This document shows, in pieces, positions 8,887 through 19,814 of a stretch of DNA of 64,000 bases; position 1 is the first letter of the stretch, and every line of letters begins with the position of its first letter. Made by a program: the position numbers and the translations under genes. The notes under the pieces are model-generated. The model was not told where the DNA came from and did not search any database. It was given only the letters and a program-made list of their open reading frames with translations. Origin of the DNA: Chromohalobacter marismortui (GTDB lineage Bacteria > Pseudomonadota > Gammaproteobacteria > Pseudomonadales > Halomonadaceae); the NCBI RefSeq assembly GCF_004364315.1, contig NZ_SOBR01000001.1:496001-560000 (forward strand), in the 5' to 3' direction.

Positions 8887-8925
8887 AAAGGCCGCTCTGT
8901 CATCAGAGCGGCCTTTGTCGTTTGT
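8887..8925 (+). terminator. Terminator after acpP
   Basis: A 13-bp perfect stem (AAAGGCCGCTCTG, 8887-8899, with 8904-8916) and a TCAT loop, followed by a T-rich stretch. The flanking A and T runs could also allow function on the other strand. Confidence 0.85.
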
Positions 8926-8961
8926 GCATGCGTGCGGTCTCCACCCCGTCTGTGTTTCGGG

Positions 8962-8967
8962 TATAAT
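8962..8967 (+). promoter_or_regulatory. Possible fabF promoter -10 box
   Basis: A perfect TATAAT lies 52 bp before the fabF start and downstream of the acpP terminator, so fabF needs a promoter here. No good -35 hexamer is visible at 16-18 bp. Confidence 0.45.
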
Positions 8968-9019
8968 GCGCGCCAAACACGGCTTTGCCGTGCCAACTCG
9001 CAAGTCTGGAGGAAAGCTG

Positions 9020-10252
9020 ATGCCACGTAAAAGGGTCGTGGTGACCGGATTGGGCCTGGTGACCCCTGTCGGTAACACTGTCAAGGAAAGCTGGGGCAAC
9101 ATCCTGGCGGGCAAGAGCGGCATCTCGCTGATCGACCATTTCGACACCTCGGGATTCAATACGCGCTTTGGTGGCTCGGTGAAGGACTTCGATATCAGTC
9201 CTTACCTGAACCCCAAGGACGCGCGCAAGATGGATCTGTTCATCCAGTACGGGATCGCGGCGGCGGGACAGGCCATCGCCGATGCCGGATTGGAAAGCAA
9301 CGATGACAACGCGGATCGCATCGGTGTGGCGATTGGCTCGGGCATCGGCGGGTTGCCGATGATCGAGCACAATCACAACGCCTTGAACCGTGGCGGACCG
9401 CGCAAGATCTCGCCATTCTTCGTGCCAGGGTCGATCATCAACATGATCTCCGGCAACCTGGCGATTCAGCATGGTTTTCGTGGCCCCAATATCGCCATCA
9501 CCACGGCGTGTACCACAGGCACGCACAATATCGGCTATGCGGCACGTACCATTGCTTATGGCGACGCGGATGCCATGGTATGCGGAGGCGCTGAAATGGC
9601 GACCACGCCGCTGGGCCTCGGCGGGTTTTCGGCGGCGCGAGCGTTGTCGACGCGTAACGATGACCCCGCGGCAGCGAGTCGCCCATGGGACCGCGAGCGC
9701 GATGGTTTCGTGCTTTCCGATGGCGCCGGCGTACTGGTGCTCGAGGAGTACGAGCATGCCAAGCAGCGTGGCGCGCCCATCTATGCCGAGCTGCTTGGCT
9801 TTGGCATGAGCGATGATGCCTACCACATGACCGCACCCAACGGCAGTGGGGCGGAAATGGCCATGCGCAACGCGGTCAAGGATGCGGCCATCGATGCCGC
9901 TCGACTCGACTATATCAACGCACACGGCACCTCCACCCAGGCAGGCGATGTCGCCGAAAGCCAGGCCGTGGAACGCGTCATGGGCGAGGCGGCCAATGCC
10001 GTGGCGGTCAGTTCCACGAAGTCGATGATCGGTCACCTGCTGGGGGCCGCCGGCGCCGTCGAGGCGATCTTCAGCATTCTCGCCATCCGCGATGGCGTCG
10101 TACCGCCCACCATCAATCTCGAGGCCCCCGATGAAGGGTGCACGCTGGACTACGTGCCCAATGAAGCGCGCGAGATGCCGGTAGCGTACAGTCTGTCGAA
10201 TTCCTTCGGTTTCGGCGGTACCAATGGATCGTTGATCTTCGGCCGCGTTTAA
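9020..10252 (+). CDS. fabF: 3-oxoacyl-ACP synthase II FabF
   Basis: A 410-aa elongating condensing enzyme (KAS II) that joins malonyl-ACP to acyl-ACP and governs cis-vaccenate content. The catalytic triad is Cys164 (TTACTTG), His302 (NAHGTST) and His339 (SMIGHLLGA). A GGAGGAAA ribosome site stands before the ATG at 9020; the reading frame extends further upstream but that part overlaps the acpP terminator. It closes the fatty-acid block and is followed by pabC after 5 bp. Confidence 0.96.
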   Translation: MPRKRVVVTGLGLVTPVGNTVKESWGNILAGKSGISLIDHFDTSGFNTRFGGSVKDFDISPYLNPKDARKMDLFIQYGIAAAGQAIADAGLESNDDNADRIGVAIGSGIGGLPMIEHNHNALNRGGPRKISPFFVPGSIINMISGNLAIQHGFRGPNIAITTACTTGTHNIGYAARTIAYGDADAMVCGGAEMATTPLGLGGFSAARALSTRNDDPAAASRPWDRERDGFVLSDGAGVLVLEEYEHAKQRGAPIYAELLGFGMSDDAYHMTAPNGSGAEMAMRNAVKDAAIDAARLDYINAHGTSTQAGDVAESQAVERVMGEAANAVAVSSTKSMIGHLLGAAGAVEAIFSILAIRDGVVPPTINLEAPDEGCTLDYVPNEAREMPVAYSLSNSFGFGGTNGSLIFGRV

Positions 10253-10257
10253 GCGCC

Positions 10258-11073
10258 ATGGCCGACGAGCCACTACCGTTCGACGATCGCGGTCTCGCTT
10301 ATGGGGACGGTCTCTTCGAGACCGTCCTCGTGCGTGATGGCCATCCTTTGTTGTGGGACGCGCATCTCCAGCGCCTGGCACGTGGTGCCCAGCGGCTGGA
10401 AATTCCATTGCCGGATACACAGACCTTGGCGAGCCTGCCGGGGCAGGTGGGGGCCGGTTTGTTCGTGCTCAAGCTGCTCGTGACCCGTGGCAGCGGTGGG
10501 CGTGGTTATGCATCTCCCGCATCGCCCACACCGCGTCTGCGTTGGCGGTGTATGCCATTCACGCCGCAGTCTGCGTATTGGCGCGATGGGGTACGCGTGC
10601 GCCTGTGTCGGTTGCGTTTGGGACACCAGCCTTTATTGGCAGGCATCAAACACCTCAACCGCCTCGAAAACGTCATGGCGCGTCGTGAGTGGTGCGACGC
10701 CGACGTTGCCGAGGGCGTGCTGTGCGATCAGTACGATCGTCTCGTCGAGACGACCAGTATGAACCTGGTGTGGCAGCGCCATGGCGCGCTCGAAACGCCT
10801 GATCTGACGGCATGCGGTGTGGCAGGCACGTTGCTGGCGGCCTTGCGCCAGCGCTTGCCGATCCGCACGCGAGAGGTGGGGGTCGAGGCGTTGATGGAGG
10901 CGGACGCGGCGTGGGTCGTCAACTCGGTGCAGGGGGTGTGGCCCTTGAGACAACTGGACGATGCCGAGGGTGCCTGCCTGAGGCGTTGGACAATGCAGGA
11001 TGCGCAACGGTATTTGCAACGCCATGCCCACCCAGTGCTGGGCTATCCCCATGACGTCTTCGATGAGGCGTGA
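10258..11073 (+). CDS. pabC: Aminodeoxychorismate lyase PabC
   Basis: A 271-aa PLP-dependent fold-type IV enzyme that releases pyruvate from 4-amino-4-deoxychorismate to give p-aminobenzoate for folate. The opening LPFDDRGLAYGDGLFET is the family signature. The PLP lysine is in GIKHLNRLENV, and the phosphate-binding region includes VETTSMNLVW and ACGVAGTLL. It follows fabF closely, and its end overlaps only weak alternative starts of mltG. The fabF-pabC-mltG-tmk-holB order is conserved in E. coli. Confidence 0.93.
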   Translation: MADEPLPFDDRGLAYGDGLFETVLVRDGHPLLWDAHLQRLARGAQRLEIPLPDTQTLASLPGQVGAGLFVLKLLVTRGSGGRGYASPASPTPRLRWRCMPFTPQSAYWRDGVRVRLCRLRLGHQPLLAGIKHLNRLENVMARREWCDADVAEGVLCDQYDRLVETTSMNLVWQRHGALETPDLTACGVAGTLLAALRQRLPIRTREVGVEALMEADAAWVVNSVQGVWPLRQLDDAEGACLRRWTMQDAQRYLQRHAHPVLGYPHDVFDEA

Positions 11074-11087
11074 GACAAGGTATCGAT

Positions 11088-12089
11088 ATGCGAGTGGTGA
11101 AGGTTCTCCTAGGGATTGCGATATTGGCTGGTGCGGTGCTGATGGGGGGCTATCAATATTGGCAATCCCGACTGGCGGCGCCGATAGCTCTGGACCAGAC
11201 GACGGTCTATGAAGTGCCGGATGGTGCGGGATTCATGCGCATCATTCATGAACTCGAGGCACGCGGTATCATTGATGCCGTCTGGCCGTATCGTGTGCTG
11301 GCACAGCTCTCGCCCGACAAGGCCAACGAGCTGCATGCCGGGGAGTTCGAGCTCGACCCCGGCATGAGTGGCAACGCGATGCTGGCGCGACTGTCCAGCA
11401 ATGACGTCGTGTCTTATCGCGTGACGATTCCCGAGGGCTGGACGTTTGCGGAAATGCGTCATCGTTTGAATGATGCGCCCAAGCTCAAGCATCGCACGCG
11501 GGGCATGACCGATGCACAAGTGATGGCGGCGCTGGGGCATGCGGGTGAGCATCCGGAGGGGCGCTTTTTTCCCGATACCTACCGTTACCACAAAGGGATG
11601 ACGGATCTGTCGGTACTCGAGCGCGCCTATGAACGCATGGCCAAGACGCTGGAAAACGTCTGGGCGCAGCGTAGTGACGACTTGCCCATCGACAGCGCCT
11701 ACGAAGCGCTCATTCTGGCCTCGTTGATCGAGAGTGAGACGGGCGTGCCGGAGGAACGGCGTCAGATCGCCGGCGTTTTCACGCGGCGTCTGGAGCGCGG
11801 CATGCGATTGCAGACCGATCCCACGGTGATTTATGGCATGGGAGAAGACTACGATGGCAACATCACGCGGGCCGATCTGCGGCGTGAAACCCCTTATAAC
11901 ACCTATGTGATCGACGGGCTGCCACCTACGCCGATTGCCATGCCGGGCATGGGAGCATTACGTGCTGCCGTGAATCCGGCCCCGGGAGATGCCTTGTATT
12001 TCGTGGCGCGTGGCGATGGATCGCATTACTTCTCGAGTACGTTGGCTGAACACAATGCGGCAGTACGCCGCTACATTCTCAATCGCTGA
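11088..12089 (+). CDS. mltG: Endolytic murein transglycosylase MltG
   Basis: A 333-aa inner-membrane lytic transglycosylase thought to cut nascent glycan strands and so terminate peptidoglycan polymerisation. One membrane segment (about residues 5-24) is followed by a LysM-like region (35-110) and the YceG catalytic domain. The catalytic glutamate lies in LASLIESETGV (about 210-220), and MRLQTDPTVIYGMG and the PTPIAMPGM segment are highly typical. The ATG at 11088 has AAGG 7 bp upstream; an earlier GTG overlaps pabC. Confidence 0.94.
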   Translation: MRVVKVLLGIAILAGAVLMGGYQYWQSRLAAPIALDQTTVYEVPDGAGFMRIIHELEARGIIDAVWPYRVLAQLSPDKANELHAGEFELDPGMSGNAMLARLSSNDVVSYRVTIPEGWTFAEMRHRLNDAPKLKHRTRGMTDAQVMAALGHAGEHPEGRFFPDTYRYHKGMTDLSVLERAYERMAKTLENVWAQRSDDLPIDSAYEALILASLIESETGVPEERRQIAGVFTRRLERGMRLQTDPTVIYGMGEDYDGNITRADLRRETPYNTYVIDGLPPTPIAMPGMGALRAAVNPAPGDALYFVARGDGSHYFSSTLAEHNAAVRRYILNR

Positions 12090-13714
<1,625 letters not shown>

Positions 13715-13785
13715 CGGCGCCTGCCGAGGTGGCATGAACACCGTGCATGACGTGAATCGTGCATACTGACCGAGGAGTCCCCGGC

Positions 13786-14115
13786 GTGGCGCAAAAAGCC
13801 TTATCCCTGACGTTCCACGATATACAGACCCTGCAGGCGGCCTACATGCCCTGGCTGGAACGGGGCGGTATCTTCGTTCCCACGCAGGAACGTTATGCAC
13901 TCGGCGATGCGGTGTATCTACTGGTCACGTTACCCGAGGCAGACGAGCGTCTGCCGGTGTCGGGGACGGTTGCCTGGCTGTCGCCGCCAGGGGTCGGCGG
14001 ACGCCGCGTGCCGGGGATCGGTGTGCATTTCGGTGACGTCGACCAGCGTGTGAGAGCGCTGATCGAAGCTCGACTCGAAGGCGTCACCGCCACGCGCCCC
14101 AGCTATACCCTTTGA
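13786..14115 (+). CDS. pilZ: PilZ-domain protein, type IV pilus assembly PilZ type
   Basis: A 109-aa single-domain PilZ protein. The sequence (LSLTFHDIQTLQAAYMP, RGGIFVPT, LPVSGTVAWLSPPG) resembles the founding PilZ of Pseudomonas aeruginosa, which supports type IV pilus biogenesis and lacks the RxxxR c-di-GMP-binding motif. No RxxxR is seen here either. The start is taken as the GTG at 13786, preceded by CGAGGAG; an in-frame ATG at 13759 would add nine residues. Its position between holB and tatD matches pseudomonads. No pilus structural genes lie in the window. Confidence 0.85.
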   Translation: MAQKALSLTFHDIQTLQAAYMPWLERGGIFVPTQERYALGDAVYLLVTLPEADERLPVSGTVAWLSPPGVGGRRVPGIGVHFGDVDQRVRALIEARLEGVTATRPSYTL

Positions 14116-14159
14116 TATCATGGGCTGGGCTACAGCCTTTTCGACGCTTTAGGTACCGC

Positions 14160-14987
14160 ATGTTCGTTGATTCTCACTGTCATCTCGATCTACTCGACCT
14201 CACCGCCCATGACGGCAAACTCGAGGGTGCCCTGGACGCTGCCCGCCAACGTGGCGTGCGTCACTTCCTAGCGATCGCCGTCACGCTTGAAGGCGTGCCC
14301 AATCTGGTCGACATCGCCCGTGCCCATGACGATGTATCGCTGTCTGCCGGCGTGCATCCGTTGCATCAGGTCGAGCACGAGCCCGACGTGCAGAGCATCG
14401 TCGACTGCGCTCAGCGCCACGACGCGGTGGCGATCGGCGAGACGGGGTTGGACTATCACTACGCTGAAGTGGCTCACGATGTGCAGCGTCAGCGTTTCGC
14501 TCACCATCTGCGCGCCGCGCGTGAACTCGAATTGCCGGTGATCGTGCACACGCGAGACGCCAGGCAAGACACCTTGGCGTTGATTCGTGAGCATACCGAT
14601 CCTGCGGTGGGGGGCGTCTTGCATTGCTTCACCGAGGATCTCGACATGGCGCGGGAAGCTGTGAGGCTGGGGTTCTACATTTCACTGTCGGGTATCGTGA
14701 CATTCCGTAACGCCACCGCGGTGCGCGAACTGGCGCGTCTGGTGCCCCTCGACCGGCTATTGATCGAGACGGATAGCCCTTATCTGGCGCCGGTGCCGCA
14801 TCGTGGCAAGCCCAATGAGCCGCAGTGGGTCGTGGAAGTGGCGCAGTGCATCGCCGCCGAGCGGGGTATCAGCGTCGACGAAGTCGCGATGCAGACGAGC
14901 GCCAATTTTTACCGGCTGTTTCGTGCCGCGCTGCCCGAGGCGCCTGACGATGTGCGCGCGGCATTGGCACAGATGAGCGGTCAGTAA
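14160..14987 (+). CDS. TatD-family metal-dependent hydrolase (YcfH type)
   Basis: A 275-aa TIM-barrel DNase/hydrolase of the TatD family. The metal ligands appear in DSHCHLD at the N-terminus, GETGLDYHY, the IVHTRDAR strand, the LHCFTED segment and ETDSPYLAP near the end. It is closest to E. coli YcfH, which also follows holB. The exact cellular substrate is unsettled. The ATG at 14160 gives the standard N-terminus MFVDSHCH; the open frame extends 16 codons upstream but lacks conservation. Confidence 0.9.
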   Translation: MFVDSHCHLDLLDLTAHDGKLEGALDAARQRGVRHFLAIAVTLEGVPNLVDIARAHDDVSLSAGVHPLHQVEHEPDVQSIVDCAQRHDAVAIGETGLDYHYAEVAHDVQRQRFAHHLRAARELELPVIVHTRDARQDTLALIREHTDPAVGGVLHCFTEDLDMAREAVRLGFYISLSGIVTFRNATAVRELARLVPLDRLLIETDSPYLAPVPHRGKPNEPQWVVEVAQCIAAERGISVDEVAMQTSANFYRLFRAALPEAPDDVRAALAQMSGQ

Positions 14988-15009
14988 CGCCCAGCAGCGA
15001 GGAGCGAAC

Positions 15010-15564
15010 ATGCCATTGGAGTCGTTGACGACGCATCTCGATGCATCACCCACGGCATCCTTGCCGCCGGTCGACACCTGGGACCCGCCTTTCTGCGGTG
15101 ACATGGCGTTGACCATTGCCGCCGATGGTCGCTGGTGGCATGAGGGCACGCCGATTGGGCGCGCACGCTTGGTGCGCTTGTTGTCGCGTCTGTTGCGCCG
15201 GGAATCGGATGGCGAGCATTACCTGGTCACGCCGGTCGAAAAGCTGCGCATTCAGGTCGAGGACAGGGCGTTCTTGATCGCCGATGCCGAGTGTCGCGAC
15301 GGGGTCTGGACGCTGACCACCCACCTCGGCGATAGCGTCGCCCTGGGCGCACAACGCCGCCTCGTGGTCAGTGCCATGCCGAGCGGCGCTCCGGTGCCCG
15401 AGGTCGCCATTCGCTTCGGATTGTCGGCACGGCTCAACCGCAACGTTTACTATCGCCTGATCGACATCGCCGAGATGCATGCGACATCCCAGGGCAGCGA
15501 ACTCGGGATGTATAGTGACGGTGTCTGGCAGCCCCTCGGCTGGTTGCCCGAGGAGACGCCGTGA
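15010..15564 (+). CDS. DUF1285 family protein
   Basis: A 184-aa protein of the DUF1285 family, known from proteobacterial genomes with solved structures but no assigned role. Recognisable features are WDPPFCGDMALTIAADG, the PIGRARLVRLLSRLLRR segment and VTPVEKLRIQVEDRAF. There is no signal peptide or membrane segment, so it is probably cytoplasmic. The GTGA overlap with the downstream helicase suggests coupled translation, which may hint at a joint task in nucleic-acid metabolism; that is inference only. Confidence 0.8.
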   Translation: MPLESLTTHLDASPTASLPPVDTWDPPFCGDMALTIAADGRWWHEGTPIGRARLVRLLSRLLRRESDGEHYLVTPVEKLRIQVEDRAFLIADAECRDGVWTLTTHLGDSVALGAQRRLVVSAMPSGAPVPEVAIRFGLSARLNRNVYYRLIDIAEMHATSQGSELGMYSDGVWQPLGWLPEETP

Positions 15565-17756
15565 GCGGGGCGACGTCCGAACAGCGCGCCGTGATCGCGC
15601 ATGCCGAGGGGCATGCGCGCGTGTCGGCGGTCGCCGGTGCCGGCAAGACCACCACGCTGGTGCAGCGTGTCTTGCACCTGCTGGCTCACCGTGTGCCACC
15701 ACAGCGCATGCTGGTACTGATGTTCAATCGTGCCGCACGCGAGGACTTCACCCACAAGCTGTCTCACGAAGCGGCGGGGCAGCGCCTGCCCGACGTGCGA
15801 ACCTTTCACTCGATCGGCCATCGCTTGACCCAGACCCTGACGCGCTGGGGGTATCTGTCATCGCGCCAGTTGATCGCCGCCGATTGGCAACGCGAGCGCC
15901 TGCTGCGTCAGGCGGTGCAAAGAAGCCTGGAACACGCCGACGACAGTCAGCGCCACGCCGCACTGGAGCCTGACCGTCTCGACGCCTTGGCGCAGTTCTG
16001 CGAGCTGGTCAAGGCGGAGATGTGCGCCCCGGAGCTGCTCCACGAGCACCTGGATTTCGGCGATGCTACCCAGCATTTCTGCGAAGCGTATGCGAACTTC
16101 GAGGCCTTGCTCGAAGAGCATGCCTTGATGACCTATGCCGACCTGCTCTATCGGCCGTTGCGTTGTCTCGAAGCGACTCCCGAAGCGCGTTCGCGGGTAC
16201 AGGGCTTCCTCGATCATGTGATCGTCGATGAGTACCAGGACATCAACGAGGTGCAGCAGCGCCTGCTGGCCATTCTCGCAGGTGAGAGTGCGCAGGTGAT
16301 GGCGGTGGGCGATGCCAATCAGTGCATCTACGAGTGGCGCGGGGCGCGCCCCGATGCCATGTTCGAACGCTTCACCGCCTTGTTCGGCGCGGCTCACGAC
16401 TACCCGTTGTCGTACACCTTCCGGCACGGTCATGTGCTGGCGCTGGCGGCCAACCATGCGATTCGCGCCAACCGGCGGCGTCCCGATCAATTATGCCTGG
16501 CCGCGCCCGGCACGCCGGTGACCCGTGCCGACGTGGCGGTGGGCAGCAGTGCGTTGCTCGATGCCCTCCATCAATGGCGTGGCGATGGGCGTGCCTTGGG
16601 TGAAGCCTGCGTGCTGGTGCGCAGTTGGGCACTGTCCGTCTCCGTGCAGCTGCAGCTGTTGCGCGCCGGCATTCCGTTCCGGCTCGCGCGCGAGGATCGT
16701 TTCGTGTTTCGCCTGCCGCTGGTACAGGCGCTGGCGGGGTATCTGGCCCTGGCGCGTGACGGGCGCCGTCTGCAGGATCCCGAGCAGCTCAATCTGCTGT
16801 TGTCGCAGCCGACGGTCTTCGTGCCCCGCGAGACACTGACCGCCTTGGCGCACCAATTGGCCCAGACTCAGCAATGGCCTGAGCGGCACGACCCTTTGTT
16901 GAATGCATTGAAGCCCCTTCAGCGGCGTAACCTCAAGCGTCGCTGGCAGTTGTTATGCGAACTGCCGCGCATGGCGAATTGGTCGCCGGATAAATTGCTC
17001 GAGCATGTCGTCGAGGCCACCGAGGCGGACAAGGCCCTCAAACGCGCCGCGTCGAGGCGCGCCAAGGCCGAGGACGACGTGCGCCTGCTCGATGTGTTGA
17101 TCGAACAGGCCGGTGAACTGGCCAATGACCCCGACGGCTTCATCGAGCTGCTCAGTCAACCGGTAGAGGCGCGCGAGGATGGCGTCTTGGTGACAACGGT
17201 GCATGGCGCCAAGGGGCTCGAATGGCCGATGGTCGCGCTGTGGGGCGTCAACGAGGAAGATTTTCCGCATTACACCCGTGAAACGCCCCTGGATGCGGAA
17301 CGCCTCGAGGAGGAGCGTCGTCTCTACTATGTGGCGATCACGCGGGCGCGTGAGCGCTTGCTGGTTCTGCATGATGGCGGCGATCACCGCCCCAGCCGCT
17401 TCCTCGACGAGACCGCCTGGGACGACTGTCATCGCGCGGCCGCCGCACTCGGCGGGACACCGCCCGACACCCTGGCGGTGCGCGCCCCGGAAGTGGTCGG
17501 GCGTTATCTCGAACGTTGCGGGGTGCATCTAGCCGTCACCCGTACGTCTGAAGCGTCCTCTGAATCGGCACCGGCGACATGGTCGGTAGGGCAGTGGGTA
17601 CGACATGACGTCTTCGGCGATGGCGAGATCGTGGTACTGGAGGGCGATCCCGCCAATCCGGTCATCGAGGTGCGCTTCAACCAGGCGGGACGCCGGCGCT
17701 TGATCGCCGCGCGTGCCCCATTGGAATGTGTCGCGGATCGGGCGTTGCCGAGCTGA
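15561..17756 (+). CDS. UvrD/Rep-like superfamily 1 DNA helicase
   Basis: A 731-aa SF1A 3'-5' helicase. Walker A is GAGKTT (residues 26-31), and the DEYQD Walker B lies near 220. GDANQCIYEWRGA, VTTVHGAKGLEW and YVAITRARERL give motifs III, V and VI. The C-terminal WSVGQWVRHDVFGDGEI region resembles the Tudor-like tail of PcrA/UvrD that contacts RNA polymerase. Overall divergence from housekeeping UvrD and Rep suggests a separate paralogue, so no symbol is given. It starts with GTG in the DUF1285 stop codon and ends 49 bp from the convergent ETF-QO gene. Confidence 0.9.
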   Translation: MSGATSEQRAVIAHAEGHARVSAVAGAGKTTTLVQRVLHLLAHRVPPQRMLVLMFNRAAREDFTHKLSHEAAGQRLPDVRTFHSIGHRLTQTLTRWGYLSSRQLIAADWQRERLLRQAVQRSLEHADDSQRHAALEPDRLDALAQFCELVKAEMCAPELLHEHLDFGDATQHFCEAYANFEALLEEHALMTYADLLYRPLRCLEATPEARSRVQGFLDHVIVDEYQDINEVQQRLLAILAGESAQVMAVGDANQCIYEWRGARPDAMFERFTALFGAAHDYPLSYTFRHGHVLALAANHAIRANRRRPDQLCLAAPGTPVTRADVAVGSSALLDALHQWRGDGRALGEACVLVRSWALSVSVQLQLLRAGIPFRLAREDRFVFRLPLVQALAGYLALARDGRRLQDPEQLNLLLSQPTVFVPRETLTALAHQLAQTQQWPERHDPLLNALKPLQRRNLKRRWQLLCELPRMANWSPDKLLEHVVEATEADKALKRAASRRAKAEDDVRLLDVLIEQAGELANDPDGFIELLSQPVEAREDGVLVTTVHGAKGLEWPMVALWGVNEEDFPHYTRETPLDAERLEEERRLYYVAITRARERLLVLHDGGDHRPSRFLDETAWDDCHRAAAALGGTPPDTLAVRAPEVVGRYLERCGVHLAVTRTSEASSESAPATWSVGQWVRHDVFGDGEIVVLEGDPANPVIEVRFNQAGRRRLIAARAPLECVADRALPS

Positions 17757-17805
17757 GGCGGCCGCTCAGATGCCCCGCTGGTGGGCCAGGACATCGTGCG
17801 CATGG

Positions 17806-19461
17806 CTACATGTTGGGATAGTTGGGACCGCCGCCGCCTTCCGGCGCCACCCAGGTGATGTTCTGGGACGGATCCTTGATGTCACAGGTTTTGCAGTGCA
17901 CGCAGTTCTGGAAGTTGATCTGGAACTTGGGTTCGCCGTCTTCCTCGACGATTTCGTATACCCCCGCCGGGCAATAGCGCTGTGCGGGCTCGGCGTATTC
18001 CGGCAAGTTGACGCGCACCGGCATCCCGGGATCGGTGAGCCGCAAGTGACAGGGTTGATCCTCTTCATGGTTGGTGTTGGAGAGAAAGACCGACGAGGGC
18101 TTGTCGAACGAGAGCTTGCCATCCGGCTTGGGATAGTCGATGGGCGTCACCTCGCTGGCAGGGCGCATGCGCGCATGGTCGGGCGTGGTGTCGTGTACGG
18201 TGGGCAGCTTGCCGCCCAGGAGCTGATCCATAAAGTTGTAGGCGCCGCCCTTGACGGTGCCGTACTTATGAATCGCGGGGCCGAAGCTGCGGCTTTCGGT
18301 CAACTCCGCCCAGGCCCAGCTGTCTTGCCATTTGGAGGTGAACGCGGTCAGTTCGGTGCCGCCTTCATCACCGCCCACGAAGGCCTCGAAAACGGCTTCG
18401 GCGGCGACCAGGCCGGATTTCATCGCCATGTGGATGCCCTTGATCTTGGCGAAGTTGAGCGTGCCGGCATCGCAGCCGATCAACAGACCGCCGGGGAAGG
18501 TCATCTTGGGGAGGCTATTGGCGCCGCCCTTGGCGATGGCGCGCGCCCCATAGGAAACGCGGGAGCCGCCTTCCAGGTGTGGCTTGAGCACCGGGTGGTG
18601 CTTCATGCGCTGGAATTCATCGAAGGGCGAGAGATAGGGATTGTCGTAGGAAAGATCGACGATCAACCCCACCACGACCTGCTGGTTGTCGGCGTGGTAG
18701 AGAAACCAGCCGCCATGCGTGTCATTGGGCAGTGGCCAGCCCGAGCCATGCAACACGCGTCCCGGCTGGTGTTGATCGGCGGGCACGTCCCAGAGTTCCT
18801 TGAAACCCAGGGCATAATGCTGGGGATCACGGCCCTCGTCGAGGTTGAAGCGCTCGATCAGGCGCTTGCCGATATGCCCGCGTGCGCCTTCGGCGAACAG
18901 TGTGTACTTGGCGCGCAGCTCCATGCCCGGCATATGGCCGGGTTTTTCGCTGCCATCGGCGGCCACGCCCATGTCGCCGACGAGGATGCCGCGTACCGTG
19001 CCATCTTCGTCGTGCAGGCTTTCCTGGGCGGCGAAGCCGGGGAAGATTTCCACGCCGAGTTCTTCGGCCTGCTCGGCCAGCCAGCGACACAGGTTGCCGG
19101 CGCTGACGACGTAATTGTCATGCGCGCCGCCGGTGTTGTGCATGCTCTTGGGCACCAGCGCATTGGGTAGTTTCTGGGCGTTGTCCGGGTCCTTGAGCAG
19201 GTAGATATCGTCGCTGACAACGGGGGTGGTCAGCGGCGCGCCGCGCGTTTCCCAGTCGGGAAAGAGTTCGCGAAGGGCGCGTGTCTCGAGCACGGCGCCT
19301 GACAGAATATGCGCGCCCACTTCGGAGCCTTTTTCGACCACGCAGACGCTGAGTTCACGCGCTGCTTCGTGGGCCTGTTGCATCAGGCGACAGGCCGCCG
19401 AGAGCCCGGATGGGCCGGCGCCGACGATGACGACGTCGAAATCCATGTATTCGCGTTCCAC
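17806..19461 (-). CDS. Electron transfer flavoprotein:ubiquinone oxidoreductase
   Basis: A 551-aa inner-membrane-associated flavoprotein that passes electrons from ETF to ubiquinone during fatty-acid and amino-acid oxidation. The FAD motif is VVIVGAGPSGLSAA near the N-terminus. The C-terminal ferredoxin-like domain has the 4Fe-4S ligands in RYCPAGVYE and CVHCKTCDIKDP. It starts with a GTG at 19461, 8 bp after GGAGGAG, giving the characteristic (V/M)EREYMDFDVVIVG N-terminus. It is divergent from etfBA across a 353-bp gap that holds candidate regulator sites. Confidence 0.95.
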   Translation of the reverse strand: MEREYMDFDVVIVGAGPSGLSAACRLMQQAHEAARELSVCVVEKGSEVGAHILSGAVLETRALRELFPDWETRGAPLTTPVVSDDIYLLKDPDNAQKLPNALVPKSMHNTGGAHDNYVVSAGNLCRWLAEQAEELGVEIFPGFAAQESLHDEDGTVRGILVGDMGVAADGSEKPGHMPGMELRAKYTLFAEGARGHIGKRLIERFNLDEGRDPQHYALGFKELWDVPADQHQPGRVLHGSGWPLPNDTHGGWFLYHADNQQVVVGLIVDLSYDNPYLSPFDEFQRMKHHPVLKPHLEGGSRVSYGARAIAKGGANSLPKMTFPGGLLIGCDAGTLNFAKIKGIHMAMKSGLVAAEAVFEAFVGGDEGGTELTAFTSKWQDSWAWAELTESRSFGPAIHKYGTVKGGAYNFMDQLLGGKLPTVHDTTPDHARMRPASEVTPIDYPKPDGKLSFDKPSSVFLSNTNHEEDQPCHLRLTDPGMPVRVNLPEYAEPAQRYCPAGVYEIVEEDGEPKFQINFQNCVHCKTCDIKDPSQNITWVAPEGGGGPNYPNM

Positions 19462-19814
19462 GGCTTGATCTCCTCCATCTTCGCGTTGGGCGGTCGGACG
19501 CGCCCGCGCATGCACGGCGTCTTTTCGGGCAGCGATGCATGGACAAGTCGCGTTTTTCTTGATTGTATTTTAAACGATCGTTTGATTCCACTCGAGGTGG
19601 TCGGCCGGCATGATGTCATTTTCCAGCGAGTTTGTCGTCCAACGCGGCCATGACGGCGCCTCAGGGTTTGACCAGGTTGGACGCGATCACGCAATATTAT
19701 GCAGGGTCGCCGAGTGTTTAACGGGCGACCATTTTCGGGACACGCCCCCTATCAAACGCTTGAATGAATTTATTCTAAGGGCATGCCTGCCGGTTCTAAC
19801 CAAGCGAGGACACC
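19462..19814. promoter_or_regulatory. Divergent ETF-QO / etfB control region with PsrA-like repeats
   Basis: Two inverted repeats stand out: TTAAACGATCGTTTGA (19570-19585, core AAAC-N4-GTTT) near the ETF-QO side and TCAAACGCTTGA (19752-19763) 51 bp before etfB. Both resemble the CAAAC-N(2-4)-GTTTG sites of PsrA, a TetR-family repressor released by long-chain fatty acids in pseudomonads. A TATTAT (19695-19700) could be a -10 box, but its best -35 (TTGACC, 19668) is 21 bp away. No gene is seen in the gap. Confidence 0.5.

Noticed and set aside
17713-19170. A 485-codon plus-strand open frame opposite the ETF-QO gene
   Set aside because: It is the antisense shadow of a G+C-rich gene; the minus strand encodes a clear ETF-QO with FAD and iron-sulfur motifs.
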